From Macrophomina tecta (lineage: Eukaryota; Ascomycota; Dothideomycetes; Botryosphaeriales; Botryosphaeriaceae): 64,000 nt of DNA. This document shows, piece by piece, positions 1-13,706 of this stretch. The stretch is from NCBI GenBank assembly GCA_024180945.1, contig JAKSGN010000006.1, forward strand, positions 2,418,001-2,482,000, in the 5' to 3' direction. The position numbers and the translations under genes were made by a program. Every line of letters starts with the position of its first letter. Positions within the stretch are counted from its first letter, which is position 1. The notes beneath the pieces are model-generated. The model was not told where the DNA came from, did not search any database, and was given only the letters and a program-made list of their open reading frames with translations.

Positions 1-3000
1 GGTTACGCTGAGAATCATCAACTTTCGGAGAGCGCGTAAGGCAGAATTTTGTCAAAATCTTCCCGGAATTCTTCTTCAGGGCGGGCAGTGCTCCGGTGCT
101 GAGTCGCGGCAGCAAGCCACAAAGGTAAATAGCTGGTGATGCCAGTAATGAATCCCACATCAGTGGGACGGCGGTGAAGTTTGGAAAGATTCTCCTCACA
201 CAAGCTATGTGCACGGTTACCCGACATGCCGATGCAGGCAAGGATTTATGGAAGCGTCCACTGATGCTGCGAGTCAACACACAGTCGGGGCTGTGGCGCT
301 GCGAAAGCTGTGAGTGACCGCCTGAGACTCTGAATAAACCGGGTCGTTGATTAATGATTTCCAACCATTGGTGATCACCTGTCCAGGCTAATGAACGCCA
401 AGGAAGTAGAAAGCAGTTGGGCAACCATCGAGGCGTTCCATTCTCAGGGTCTGGAGCTTCCTCCGCAAGCGCCTGGCTTAATAGAAAGTTGCGGAGAGCG
501 CATCTCCGCGCTTCCGCATGATCCCGTGCTTGAACGAGGCTTCCTTGGAAGTGTGTTGGGTACTTACACCATCGCACCCAAAGGACGCGATTCAGTGGCT
601 TTGTCGGGATCGGCTTCCTGGTGTTTTACGTTTCAGCCACACTGGCTAATCCACTGCTAAAATCGGCAAAGTATCAACACGTGTAGATTCCCCATCACCG
701 TAGGGAAGTCCTCACCACGCCATAGCTGCTTGCCTCAATGTAATCCTAGACCTCATAGACCGTTTCCGTACACATATGAAACTCGGGACATAAGTGTTTT
801 CATGGAGGGAAGTTATCAATGTGTGCACGACCTTGTGACGTGGGAATCTATTTTAGCCGTGATTTAATTGACGATCATTCACGCCCTCAAAGTCAACGCT
901 GCATTGAATCAATGCATGGCAAGGAAATGAGATTGATGCTGACGTTCTTGGTGACTGTCTAGAGATGAAAAGGCTCTGCTTGGGTCAAAGCTACGGAGCC
1001 GATCGGCAAGGTAGATATTAGCAAGCTTCTCAGATCAAAATGGATGTCCGTGACGCATCTTTCGCTGTTATGCGACAAAATGGATATGCAGGATATGCTC
1101 CTGTCAGCCCAATTCTCCCTACACTCGGTCAAGGTATTGGCCAGCTCTTGTTGAAAGAGAAAACAGATGGACCTTTGAACTCCGAGAAGTTGTTAGGGGG
1201 ATATTACTGGTCATTAGCTGGCTGCAGGTACTGGGTGGCCGCTTTTTAGTGGCTTGAACACAGAGTGCTTTACTCCATTCAAGAAGAGCAGTCGCGCATC
1301 AGAGCGAGATTTTCAGCTACAACCCTCCGGATTCTGGATGTAGCTTCTTGGAAGGGGCGTATGATCATCTTGATCGGGAGCAGTGGCTTGGTCGAGACAG
1401 TTCTTGGTCTTCCGATCGCAGGTTCAGTTTCGGCTGGCGAATCCACACCTCTGCGGCGCAGATCGAGCTCAATTCTCCTGCTTACCTCATCGAGGCCGGC
1501 CGATATCATTTTTGGAGCGACCGAAGAGACAGGGCTTATTTAGCTGGGCGGCTCCACAATCAAATTTCTCGCGCTCTTCATCGCCTCCGAGTACTGCCTG
1601 ACTGGAAACAGGCTAATTCTATTGAACTGCTCTTGGCCAATATGCTGAAAGTTCCCACCGCCTGCCGGATTCTCTGCTTCAGTGACCGAAATGAAGGATG
1701 AGGTCATCAGCTGTCCTGCAGTGGGTGCTATCGGTAAAGGCTGAACTGCATTGTGCGAAGCAGTGCCAGTGGCATTGGTGTTACGGATCGGGAAGGGGAA
1801 GGCATTGCCAGCCTTCTCCTCTTCGGACCCTTCTGGCTAGGGTCCACAGGGAAGAATCGGGCGCTGGTGTTCCTTGCGTCAGTGCCTGGAAACGAATACC
1901 TCCTGGACCAAAGGGCTGACGGAGGATTCAGTTGCGGTCCTTCGCGGTCACCGTCTTCTCCATAGTCGCGTTCATAGTCTTTATTTTGTCGTTCGTCATC
2001 CTTCGCATCCTCAGCTTCGAACTCCGAAGCCCCTTCTCTTTACTTGTGGCTGCAGGATTGAGCTGAAGCGTTCATAGTGGCGAGCGTCGGCCGCCGCATC
2101 GGATTGCATAGTGGGATATCTGTCTTCACCAGACTGTCTCGCCCTGAGCGACGAACGTGGGCCCTAGTGCATGCAACATGGTTTGTATTAAGGGACGCTT
2201 TAATAGGCGACTGGGTGGATGAAGCGGCGTGGGCACGATGCTGGGTGAGACGGGTTACGGTGACGGTGTGACGGTGTAATGGTGTATCGCGGAGTCTAGG
2301 AGGAAGGTAAAGGCTGCCTTAATCAGACGTGGACCCTGCGTCCACACCGGGAAGCAAGCAAATGGAGGAAGGCACGAAGGAGCGAGCGAAGCTGGTGTTG
2401 GGGACCTTCCGCCTAGCTCCGAAATATGCTAAACACACCAATATCGCATACCATTATGTTGAACGTCACGTACTATTAGCTGCAGCACCACAATCTCCTT
2501 CGAAATAAGGAGATAGTGAATTGCGGAAGCGGCTCAATGGCGCCCTGCGGAGCGTTACGGACTATGCCGTCTGCTGAGACCGCTGTTAATACAAGATTGC
2601 CAAATATTTTAACTTTTGTCGTTTCGCAAGCCACCGACGAATTCCGCGCGGAGCGCAGGGCCCTCCGCATTTCTCGTCGATCTCGTTTGGTTACCGCTTC
2701 GGACCATTTCAAGCAATGGCACGATATTTTCCCAGGAATTATACGTAACTATAGACGGATATGTTGCATAGAAGCCGAAGGGAAAATCATCCGATAGCAC
2801 GAATCAAGACCGTGCAGATGGCGCGCGGCAAAATTGTCTATTTTGGGTATTCAGATAATGGTTCGTAACCGCGCACGTGGACAGTCACTCGAGTCGTGGC
2901 TCTCAAAGTATGGAAGCTGTAGCCCTGGCTTTCCTTTGCGAAGTTGTAACGCTCGTGCGGATATTGAGACAAACAGAAACAAAGGCCGTGACGTAACTGT

Positions 3001-6000
3001 CGTAATCAAGTCCAGTCAATGCGACAGAAGATTTGCATTTTCCGACACCGGTGAACAGTCTTGCTGTCACGAAATGCTCCTATTGATAGGACCTTACACC
3101 ATGCATATGGCGAGAATTCGTACAACTGTCTCAGATGGAGCGGTGTCAAGCCCAAGGCAACCCGTGACGATCGGGCCCTTGTACCAACCCAGAAGCGGCA
3201 TCTTTCTGCGATCTGGTAGCGTGCCAAGCCGCGTCATGGTCTACGGGGTAAATGCCGTTTGTGGCAGAACCCATGCAAGAATCACGTTGGCTGAGAAGTA
3301 GACGCGCGGGGAGCAGAACTAGTGCCGTATAGCCTTGCAGAAGCGTGCTGGAACTCGGACGTCAATACTATCCTCGGTTGTACGCTCCAGCATTTAGGAA
3401 ACGTCTCTGGGAAGAATGAAGGTCGGGCCGTCAATGCCTCGGATGCGAACTGAGGCTGGAACAATGCCAGCGCAAGGGGGCGCGGAGAATTGGTCGGAAA
3501 GAACGAGCGTGCGCAAGCCTGGTCGCTGTTTAAAATTCTTGTCCTCCCCAACTTTCTTTTCAACGAGCCTCGGCGCTGGTTCCGACTCACAGTAGCGCGA
3601 AGATCCTTTCTCGGCAACGACCACTCAAAACCATCGACAGTCGTTCAGATGATCTAGTCTGGAGGCTTATCGGCAAAAAGTCAGTAATATGCATTACCTG
3701 TGGGGATCAAGTAATGGCGCGCAGGAGTGAAAGAGTAATCGGCCCCAGTATCTTGTTGAGTGAACGCTCTATATTGGATTGACGACATGAGAATAAACCC
3801 CTCATAAAAGCCTTGGAGGATGCACGACGCTCGAAAGAGGCGTCGCGGCACTTCGAATCGGCCTAATAACAGCGGTCAGGGATGAAGTATCCCGATAAGC
3901 GATCGACTGATACTCCGAGGCAATCAAAAGCCAAGATCTTCTCTGGTGAAGAGAGCACTGCATTGCAGCAGAAACTGCGCCACATCCTGGTAATGGCCAC
4001 TCATCTCGGAGGTTCGGAGCTAGAGACGATAAATCCGCAGAGAGTTCAAGGGAAATATTTCACCGAAGCCCGGTCGCGCGACGTACATAGGCAGTACGTA
4101 GGGTGGGCTTCATCGTCGGATTAGACCTGTGGAACGTTTTGGTTGCCTTTTCGGCTGCCCCAGAACGCAGGGCATTCAGAGTGACGTCTCTGTTTGCTTG
4201 GCCCGGGCTAAGCACTAGGGGCAGTCTACCAGGATAAGCAGTTCCGACTCGAGGCTGCCAGCATGGTCCGTGCATGGCACTTGGCATGGAACAGTCGACG
4301 AAATCCAGCGGGCTTCTGGATTCTTTTTTCCCCAGGCTTCCGTGGGATGCCGGGCAGTGGCATTACTCATGGCGGATAAGGGAGCTCGGTGTCAGCAGCA
4401 ATACTAAGAGCCTAGGCTCGACAAAGACCATCACACCACTGTCGAATATGGAGCAGGGTTCGTGACGTGGAATGGTTGGGGTTAGTTGCACCACTTTGAC
4501 GAGTGGCAGGCGACGACAAGGCATTAATAAGATTAAGTCCGACATCCCCGACCGGAAGAATTACCTGGCACGCCGATAGCTTGGGCTCTGGAGGGGTGTT
4601 TCAGCGGCGACCAGAGCACAGAGATGCTTTTCAGTGGACCAGGAAGCGAATAGGCGGCCCAATACGACCCATCATCTCCCGCAGAAAAAGCGGTCGCAGC
4701 GGTCCGCATCGTCAGAGGCAAAATTGGGTTTCGCGATCACCAGCAGCAGGCAAGACTGCAGGCTGGCCCGGCCTGCGCATATATACAGGGGCCGGAGAGA
4801 TAGCAGACCAAGGGAAACCAGAGCTGCAGGAACGCACGGGAGCAGGGAGGCCGCAGTCATGGACATGGGACCAACGGCTGACGTTGGATCGATCTGCAAG
4901 CATCGTGATGGACCGGATTTGGGCAGCGCGACGATATGAAACGTGGGCCCTTGGAGCGAGGATCTTCAGCGGTCGGACATTGGCCAGTTGAGGTCCGAAA
5001 GCGAGTAGGGTCAGCAGCCAAGGTTGCATCTGGCAGCTGGCAACCCCACCGGTCGCTGATGCTGGGAGCGAGCACGAGGTGACGAGACCAGACGGCGCGA
5101 AATGAGCTAGCTGAGCCAAGACATGCCACAACGGGCCAAGCGGGCGATCATTATGGCGGCCAGATGAGGATTGTGGAGAAAGGGCCCATGAGAGCGCGAT
5201 AGCGAGGCAGAGGGCTATCGGGTCTGGTCTGCATCAGGGCGAGACAGGGGGCATGTGACGGGGGCAGCGCCGGCGGGCCACTCCCTGCAGCGGCGAGAGG
5301 ATGGCTGAACTTGAGGACGACGTGAGGACGACTTGAGGAGGAGGCAAAAAGCAAAAGGCGGCGTCAGGGTAGCGCTGGGCCCGGACAACGGCGCGCATTG
5401 ATGTTGGTGAGGGAGGATCCGATCCTGGCGCAGCAGGCTCCAGATGGGAGGCTCGACGAAGCGTGCAGTGGACTGCGCCGCACGGCAGGGGGTGCGGTTC
5501 TGGGATGCGGTTGGGGCTGCTGGCGTCACGACTTTGTGGCCTCTGGCCTCCGGGCTTTGCCGCAGCGGGCGTCGGGCAGGCGTCGCTGGCGGGCGGTGGT
5601 GAAGCAGCGTGCGGGCGGCGGGCCTGTCAGCGGCGGTGGAGGTGCAGCCGGCGGCGCGAGGCCGGCGAAAGGGATCTTCCGCGCTCCAGGCCCCGAGCGC
5701 CAGGCCGAGGCGGGCAGGCCAGCGCGCAGCAGAGGCCGCGCCGCCCGAGCGCGCGCCGCCAGCAACACCGGCCGCCGCCAGCGAGCAGCAGCAGCAGCAG
5801 CGCTCCAGCACCAGCACCCAGCTCCAGCGCCCTCATCCATCCCGCACGTCTCGCCTGCAGCCGGCGCCGCCACCGCCCGCCAAGGATGTGTGTCACAGCT
5901 CCTGCCACAGTGGGTCAAGATCGCCCCCGCCGCGCACAGCGCCCCCCGGCCGCCCAATCACGCCCGCCGCGGTACCGGGCTGCCCTGCTAGGCCTGCGGG

Positions 6001-6429
6001 CCCCGGCGAGCGCTCTCGAGCTGTTGCCACACGATGCCCGCGCAACAGACTCGAATTGCGACCTCAGCACGCGAAGGATGGAGCGCGCGCGCAGAGGTGA
6101 CTTTAAGCTTACCTCGCGACGGCCAGCTGAAAGTATCGACTCACACTCGGAGCCGGCGGCCTGAGCTTCCCGCTGACGTACGCATTACCAATTGCGCTGC
6201 TGGGTCTTGCGCTCAATAATAATAGCACCTGCTACGAAAACCATCCATGCACTCCTGGCTGCACACAATCTCCATTGGCCCCGCCGTGCCCCGGTGCCCC
6301 CATGCCCCATGCGCCTGAATCTCTCAGATCAGCGACTCTTGAGAAATAGCGACGCCAGCCTTGGTTCCTGAGCAAAACCTCCTATCAGTTAGATCTGTGA
6401 ACCTCCCACCCCGCCGGGAACGCCCCCGG
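1..6429. other. Gene-poor region, nothing recognised
   Basis: I find no reading frame here with a recognisable domain, conserved motif or convincing splice-joined continuation. Open frames are short and scattered on both strands. The stretch from about 5200 to 6160 is very GC-rich and contains a CAG-rich run near 5790-5830. It stays open in several frames on both strands at once, which is what composition alone produces. That part most likely serves as promoter and leader for the regulator starting at 6492. No terminal repeats, tRNA or rRNA were seen. Confidence 0.6.
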
Positions 6430-6483
6430 ATGCCCGCCTCACCCCAAACCCCTCGCTCCCCTTCCGGAAGGACCTCTCGTTGA
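6430..6483 (+). promoter_or_regulatory. Upstream ORF before the Zn2Cys6 gene
   Basis: An ATG at 6430 opens a 17-codon frame that ends with TGA at 6481-6483, nine bases before the ATG chosen for the downstream regulator. It would lie in the 5' leader if transcription starts upstream of 6430. The peptide is rich in Ser, Pro and Arg. A uORF this close would limit initiation at the main start. This is an inference from position only, because the transcript start is not visible. Confidence 0.35.
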
Positions 6484-6491
6484 TCCAGTAC

Positions 6492-7867
6492 ATGGCTGTT
6501 GGCAAGTCCCTTCGAAGGGACAGTCCGCTGCCTAGCATCGCCTTGCCGGGGTCTGAGCAGCCCGCCATGTCATATAATCCTTCCGCCCCGATTTCAGGCA
6601 CTGCGGTCGCACAATCGTTGGCCCAACAGCCGGATGGCCCTGATCTCGCGACCGCTCTCCATCCCGCCTATCCTTCCCAATCGCCAAAGGACCTTCACGA
6701 CAGGCGAAGGGCCTCTCGCGGAAGAATCCCACCTGCCATAAAGCGCTCCTCCTCCACGCCTCACATGCGCGCCCTCGCTCTGGGAGAGTCGAGTCCCATC
6801 TCTCCCAATTCAGACAAGCGACGCAACAAGCTAGGCTATCACCGCACTTCGGTGGCCTGCGGTAAGCCTGCCTTGCCTGTCTCCGCTTCCAGTGCTGACG
6901 AACAACAGGTCATTGTCGTCGGAGGAAGATAAGATGTCTGCTGGCTCCGGATGACGCTCAGGGCCGGTGCTCCAACTGCATTCGCTTGAAGAAGGAGTGT
7001 AATTTCTACCCGGTGGAACAGCAGAATCCGGGAGAATCCAGATCGCAAGCCGCGAAGCGGGGAAGTGTTTCGCAAGTTCCTTCATCTTCCTCGTCCTCGT
7101 CCCCGCGCGCTTCAAACGCCTCCGGGCACGACGCAATTGAGGAATACAGCTCATTCCAGCCCATGCCCGCCGGCGAGCCTCCTCCAGGTTTTGCCATCGC
7201 CCCTGAACTGGACGGTCCTCTCGAAACAAAGCCCGGCGGTGGTACGTCCCTTCAATTGCGCCAACGCCGCTCGTCACTGACTCATACTACAGTTGTGCCA
7301 CATCAAAACTCATTTCCATATTCCCCTGGCTTCGACATGGGCGCCTGGGGATCGAATTACCCAAGTCAGACCCCCTCGGACGGTCATTCTGACGGTTCAT
7401 CCGTAGCATACTGGTCAGCAACAGGCGCGCCTGTGTCAGCATCGTTCTTCACCGAGCCCATCGGTATCCCGGGCCAACCGAATCACGATTCGCCCCACGG
7501 CCAAGTTCCGCAACCGCAATTCCCATCGCGAGGGCAGCCGATGTGGCCTGGGGGTGTGACACGGTCCATGTCCTACGGTGGTCCTGATTCCCTACCTCAC
7601 GATTTCGGCTTTCAAAATTCAAGCCATTTACCCGTCCAGCATCAACGGCATACTACGCATGAGACGGGCCAAACATCAGCGCCTCCGACAGCCGCCGGTC
7701 CGGTATCGATACCTCCCGGCTGGCAACAGTTCATGCCACCTGGCTCGGAAGGAATGCAACCAGGTCCCGTCCAACCCTACCACGGTCAATGGCTTGGAGA
7801 ACCGGCACCATTAGGCTCGGTGGAGGAGGAGCAGAATTTTGCAACCCCATATCACCACCCTTTCTGA
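6492..7867 (+). CDS. Zn(II)2Cys6 transcription factor, 425 aa
   Basis: Three exons, 6492-6861, 6909-7241 and 7293-7867, encode 425 residues. The first intron (gtaagc...acag) splits the zinc cluster. Once it is removed the cluster reads C123-x2-C126-x6-C133-x10-C144-x2-C147-x6-C154, with the core GHCRRRKIRC, a classic Gal4-type DNA-binding domain. The second intron (51 nt) is a multiple of three, so reading through it would also stay open. It is called because it has gtacgt and ctacag borders. The first 120 residues are Ser/Pro-rich with basic patches. The C-terminal 270 residues are Gln/Pro/Gly/Ser-rich with no fungal_trans (MHR) domain, so this is a short nuclear regulator of the type lacking the middle homology region. 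The ATG at 6492 is the first in frame after a stop. Target genes cannot be told, and no metabolic gene is adjacent. Confidence 0.88.
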
Positions 7868-10800
7868 AACGACAAATTTCTTCAGGCGCAAGTGTTTTCT
7901 GTGATACCCCAAAAAAGGATTTGGTATAGGGAATATACATACTAAGGGCGTGGAAATTCAGAAGAGTAGGGCATTGTTTGATCACGATGGCAGAATCGAT
8001 CCGAGGCAAGAATGGAAGGAACCCGGAATCCATGGATCGACTGGCTCAAATTAAAACATCCTCCAGCCGCCTCCCACGCTTGGTCGTAAACTTCCTTCGC
8101 TTCAGCCACAGTTTACCCACGGCCTTAGTGATTTTCTCGTACTGGGAACATAATAGCCAGTAGCACCGCCTTTACGACCTCACGCTGTGCGCTTCGCTGG
8201 TCTTAATTGTTTTAGTTCGACTACATGCATTGTATATCGGGTGGGCGGCTGACTGACTTTTGCATACAAAGACCGAGAGGCGCAAGTATCAGCTTCCAAT
8301 TTGTACATCAAATATTCCTTAGGGAGGTTTCCAATATTCCCCAGATTTCTTGCAATTTCACTTTACACAACTTTTAGTCATTGTCATCCTCGACCGAATT
8401 TTGTTACTCTAAGACGAATGCAAAGGAAAAGCCAAAAATAAAATAAACTAAAAATTCGAACTACTGTCAAGCAGCGCAACAAGATTCCAGCATGGGCGGA
8501 TTGGGTGCAAATTGTACTAGAGAGCAGGAATTCTTCAGGCGGAGCTGTTCATGGCTCCAGTGGAGGGAGTTACATCAGAAATTCGATTACGACGCTAATT
8601 TCACGGATCCACCTTCCTTCGCAATCTATGGGGGAGCCGATCGGTAGCTGAGTATTGGAATGCCGGCAATTGGTGCAAAATAGTCATCGCGAAACTTCTT
8701 CGGGGGGGAGGGGATCATGGCCATGGTCTTACACACATCACGGGAACACAGTCCAAGTTCGGGCCTGTGGGCTTGTTCCTCCCTGTTAGGGTAAAACCGC
8801 GGATATATGCGCCAGCACCCGGCACCCTGGCGCTGTACAGGCAGATGACTTGTAGCCAATTGCCGGAGGAGCGCCGTTCCGACTATAGCAGGTCTTGGCC
8901 GGCTGTTTTGAGTTTCAAAGGAGTGCGGCGGTCGTCTGGGAGGCGATTGAGGCAGGAATGTATGTACGCCAAAAGAACAGCCTGGTCGGGCTGAAAAGAG
9001 ATACGCTTTTCCGCACCTTGCACCCTGGGCTCTCCCGACTATAGCCGGCGCCATTGGGAGCAGAGCACCTCGATCAGGGATTTCTTGCGCGGGGGCGAGT
9101 TTGGAACCAAAAAGATGCGACATCAAATCAGAGCGTACGGAAGAGAGGGGGGGCAACTGTAGGCGCACTAAACCTGCTTCAATGGGGTAATCTAGGAACA
9201 GGCGCCTCACGAGGCGAAAGGAACAGCACGCCTGCGTGCCAAATCGTTATATGTGGGAGAATGGTCGTGTTAATTATAGACTGGATTGCCCCTCGTGGCC
9301 TTTATTGCCATTTACCGCAACCACGGGAGCTTCCCAAACATGTTCGCTTATTTCTGGGAGGGAAGGGGCAAGCAAATACGAAGAAAGTTTTGATGGGTTT
9401 GAAACCTGAAACTCTTGGAAGGGGGTGCACGAGGATTTGCTAACCTAATTTCCGGGGCAGACCCAGACATTGCGTAGGGAAATAAAAGAAGGAAGAGATG
9501 GTGGCGTGGGGAGGAGGGGAGGGCGCGTGCGACACTCGAGCCACTTCCAAGCCGCGCAGCCGCGGAGAAATTCGGCAGCCCGATTTACGCTTGGGACGGA
9601 TGCAGTCTGTGCAAACTGAGGGTGGAGGAGAAGAAGAGGCCAGATGAAGAGCCAGACTCCCGGGGGGGCGGTGCTTGAGTGGGATGACGCAATCCCACCG
9701 GCGCCGGTAGTCTCGATGCGACGCGAGACGACGCGATTGCGCTGCAGCAGAAGCCAAATTTGCCCTCACCCATGCGCATGGGCTGGGAAAGTAAAGAAGG
9801 GGGAATGCTAGCGCGGCTCCGCGGATTGGAGCAGACGGTCGGGCGGAAGCCACGGGGGGGAGCCTGCTGGTACCAGCTTGGCCGGCTGTAGACCCGTGAA
9901 GGGCAAATGCTCGTGGGTAATGGAGGTTTGATGAGCAGATGGGAGGGGTGTTACGTGGTCGCGCGCGAAGGAAGTGCCGACGTCTGAGCGCAGCTAGATC
10001 TGCCACCACCACCCTCGTCAGTGCCACTATGCGCAAGAGCGTTTAGCCGCGTCCCAGTCGGCCGGTGGAGCTCCGCGGACCGCCAATTGCTGCAGGCGGT
10101 TGACATTCCATTCAGTGGGATGATTGCCGAGCGTTCCTTTTGCTGGTTCAGCCAACAGTCGCCCTCCGCACCCCGACCACCGGAACGTCTTCCCCATTGT
10201 GCCGGAGCGCGCTCCGCTGGAAACCCACGATTCTCGATGTTGGTACCGCCGACCGAGTTCGCGCTCGCACCAACTACCGCTGTTTTTATTTCAACTACAT
10301 GCGTTCCAGCTGCTGTTGTCTTCTGCACAGCCTCGCCGCCCCGCTGCTTTCCCCCGGAAAACACCGCACACTCACGCGAGTTCCTGCAGCATGCACCTCC
10401 AGCTGACGTGCAAACAAGTATCCCGAGCGCTCCAGAGGGCATGGAACGAGCATCGTGTGCCCTTGACGCACAGACGTCGCAGATTCTGGAAGTCCTGTCT
10501 CTCACTCGGTCACGGTGTCAAACGCAAAAGACCTTTGTAGCACCTTCTGTACAAGCACCTGCAGAGCTCCTCCAGACGTCCTTCTTTTCGCCACTTCCCA
10601 AAGTGCATAGCCGCTCAATAAAACGCCAGCTACCACAAAAAGAGAGGTGCAGCTTCTGACGGTTGGCGTGTATGCAGCAGGGAAGTAAAGGCGACCAATT
10701 ATTGCCGCCGTCGTGCAACAACCGTCAAGCGCATGTCAGCAGCCATCCGCACCTGATCGAGACTAAAGGAAGTAAAAAAACGTGCTTTGCTGCGGCCGGC

Positions 10801-13675
10801 CGGCCGGTGGAGCGATCGGTCGGTATGCCCCTTTGCCGGAAGGAGTATCGCCTTCCTGCACGAACCCGGTAATCCTTGCTTTCCTGTCGCCGGACGCGAC
10901 TATGCTTGTCCATCAGCTTTATTTCCCCGAGCTGACCACATGGTCGCACCAATTTTTTTTTTTTCTCTCACCTACGCACATGCGCTGGACCTTGGCTGCG
11001 ATGCAGCCGATGCCCCCTGAACGGACACCAGAGGAAAAAGGAATATTGCGATTCCATTGCAGGTGTTGGCCTGGCCCTAGACGGCTGTCAAAGAGGACGC
11101 CGGAACTGGCCGGTACGAGGCAGTAGCGCCATGCCACCGACCAATACTTCGCATAGCTGACCCTATTTGGATATCCATGAACGTCCAAGCGACTTCTCAA
11201 AAATAGCTCGCTTGCCCGCTCGCCTAGGTCGAGGCCCCCGTTCGAAGTAATAACGTGGGATGTGCAAATAGCGGAGTCATCAAGGCATGCCAGTCAGCGA
11301 ATCCCCCTTTGCTCCTCGTTCTGATTTCGCTAGGGCATTGAAAGAACGAGCGAAACCTCGGTCCTGGGTGCAAGCTGTGACTCGATTTTTTTATGAAAAA
11401 AAAAAAAAAAAAAAGAGCAATTTCTTGGGTGATCGCACGAAAACGGCTTCTGGAACGTGGCTGGCTCAGGAATCGCTCGACCCGAGGTTCCTGAAATCCG
11501 ATCGCTTCCTTCGTTCCGACCGTTAAGCCCAGGGTAGATCCTCATAAGCGAGAGAAAGACAAGTCGAAACGCCACTGAACGGCCTTGGCCGTCGATGGAG
11601 GATGTCGCATTGGCGGGCATAACTTGCCTTTCTTGCTGCAACGACGGCGTCATGCTTAGAGGCAATCCGGTCACGCACCATGGACGGGGAAATTGACCCC
11701 CGAGGGTTGCCTGCGTTTTCACTCCGGGAGATGTGCACATTTTCTGATGTGCAATTCCGGGTCTTCGGATCTCGCATGTGAATGATCTCGTAAGCTTTTC
11801 GTATTTGCTAGGCTGTCGAACCATGCTTTGTTCCCTCTTTTCCTTTTTACGTTGGTGCATGAGTAGCTTCGGGCTTGCTACCAATGATCTTCGGAGAATT
11901 CAGCAAGCGACTGAATCTCGCTCGAACTGTAAAGCCAACAGACAGGGCGCGTCAAACATTCGGAGATGCCCAACTGCAGATAGTCGACGTGAGCATCTTG
12001 AGTAATAAGTGGAAGTCAAAATTCGATCATGACGTCCTACAGGCCAGGGCATCCGGACGTGCAGTGGAGTTCTTCGTGTGTGCTCGGTTCCCACCACCGG
12101 TTTTTGGTGTCTGCAAGTGTGTTCGGAATCATGCAGCAGCGGCAGGAGTTTTCTTTTTCCCTTACCGTTGCTCCTCGAATCAAGTCTATAACACTCCGGA
12201 AGACTATCCGTCCTGAGCACTGCTCCGCAGCCGCGCTACTTCAAGGTCGCTCTGCAGAACTCCTATTGTCTCGTCACGCAGCTGCTTGACAATCGGCGTC
12301 CGCACCGCCCACTAACCGAGGATGCTCACAAGCCTGCGCACTGCATTGATTCATGTCCCCGTAACAGACAAAGATCGACCTTTGTTCGTAAATGTCGCAG
12401 CGCTAGCAAACAGGCTTGTGCATACAGAACTACGACAAATCATCATGGACTTGGGACTTCCGCACTAGTCGCCAACCCAGCACAGTCTTCCACCGTACAA
12501 CTCCTCGTCATACTTGGCATGCATGGCTGTATACACTTCTTTGTGGGGCCCCGAAATTTCTCATACCAGTGTTCGGCCGAACTCGACTCACGCCCCCCAC
12601 AAAGGCGGAGAAGATTCCGAGCTTTGCGGACCTGCTGCAGAACCATCACATCGATCGCGTAATCCTACTTCTGGTATTATTTACAGCAACCATGTCAGGA
12701 GACCATGTCTCTCTTGGCTCACGTACCGGTTGTGGGAGATCTCAGATGGGTTGGCGCCCCGTTCGTCAGATACGAGAGAACAATTGACGCGTCGGAATCG
12801 AGCTGAAGCAAGATTTGTTGCAAGTGATCTTTCAACCGAGACTGGGGTCACTTCTGTTGGCAAAGCACAGCGGCTTGTCTAGCAAGGCCAGCATGACAAG
12901 AGGACATGAGCAAAGCAGTGGCCTCATGCGACCCAAGGACATCGTACTACTGGCCCAAGAAAGTACGGCACTTGCCCGAGTTCTTCATTTGTACACAACC
13001 AGTTCTACCCAGGATACGCTGAAACGCGCCGTAGTCTTGGATACTCTTCACCCCAAGGTTAAGCTTTGCTGACCTGCCAAATTATCTCCAAAGTCACCTC
13101 TGAGCGTCTTTGTCGAAGCCTCGTCGGTCAGGCCTGGAAATTTTCTGGATGTGACATCGTGCGAGAGCGGGATTTCCGGACATCGCACCAAGCGATGTAC
13201 ACGACAATGGTTTGAGCACAGAAGCAAGGCGGTGGCAGTCCATACATCAGAAGCGTAGTTCGAGCCCATTCTTCTCTAGACCACCGAAAAAGGTATGCCC
13301 CAACAAAACACACTGGGCGAACCTGCACCTGAACCTCAATCGGAGGGATGGACGTTGCTATGGTATTTTGACTAACGTTGGCATCTCGGGTAGCACTTTC
13401 AATGCCCGGAAGGAATGCCTCAGCATTCCTAGTACCGACAGCTATGGTTGTGCTGTGCAGTATGTCCTTCGCACTTTGCTAGCCGAAGCAATGAAGTGTT
13501 TGCGGAAATTTTTAGCATGTTGGCACCGGGAGATGCCGATGACTGCGGGGAACCATAAAAATATCTTTTGGACGATTCTCCCTTCGTTTGAAATATAGCA
13601 CTGGGGGTGGGGGGAAAGGGGGCTGAGTTAAACTTGTGCGAGCCCTTACCGCGACCTCACTTCGCAGAACATGGT

Positions 13676-13706
<31 letters not shown>

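Noticed and set aside
1600..2080. Overlapping plus-strand peptides (for example SLLLFGPFWLGSTGKN) that look mildly protein-like
   Set aside because: They are in several frames separated by stops, no splice pattern joins them and no family was recognised. A decayed gene is possible but cannot be supported.
10021..10659. 212-codon plus-strand frame
   Set aside because: Low-complexity composition, overlapped by an open minus-strand frame, no motif and no codon bias like the certain genes.
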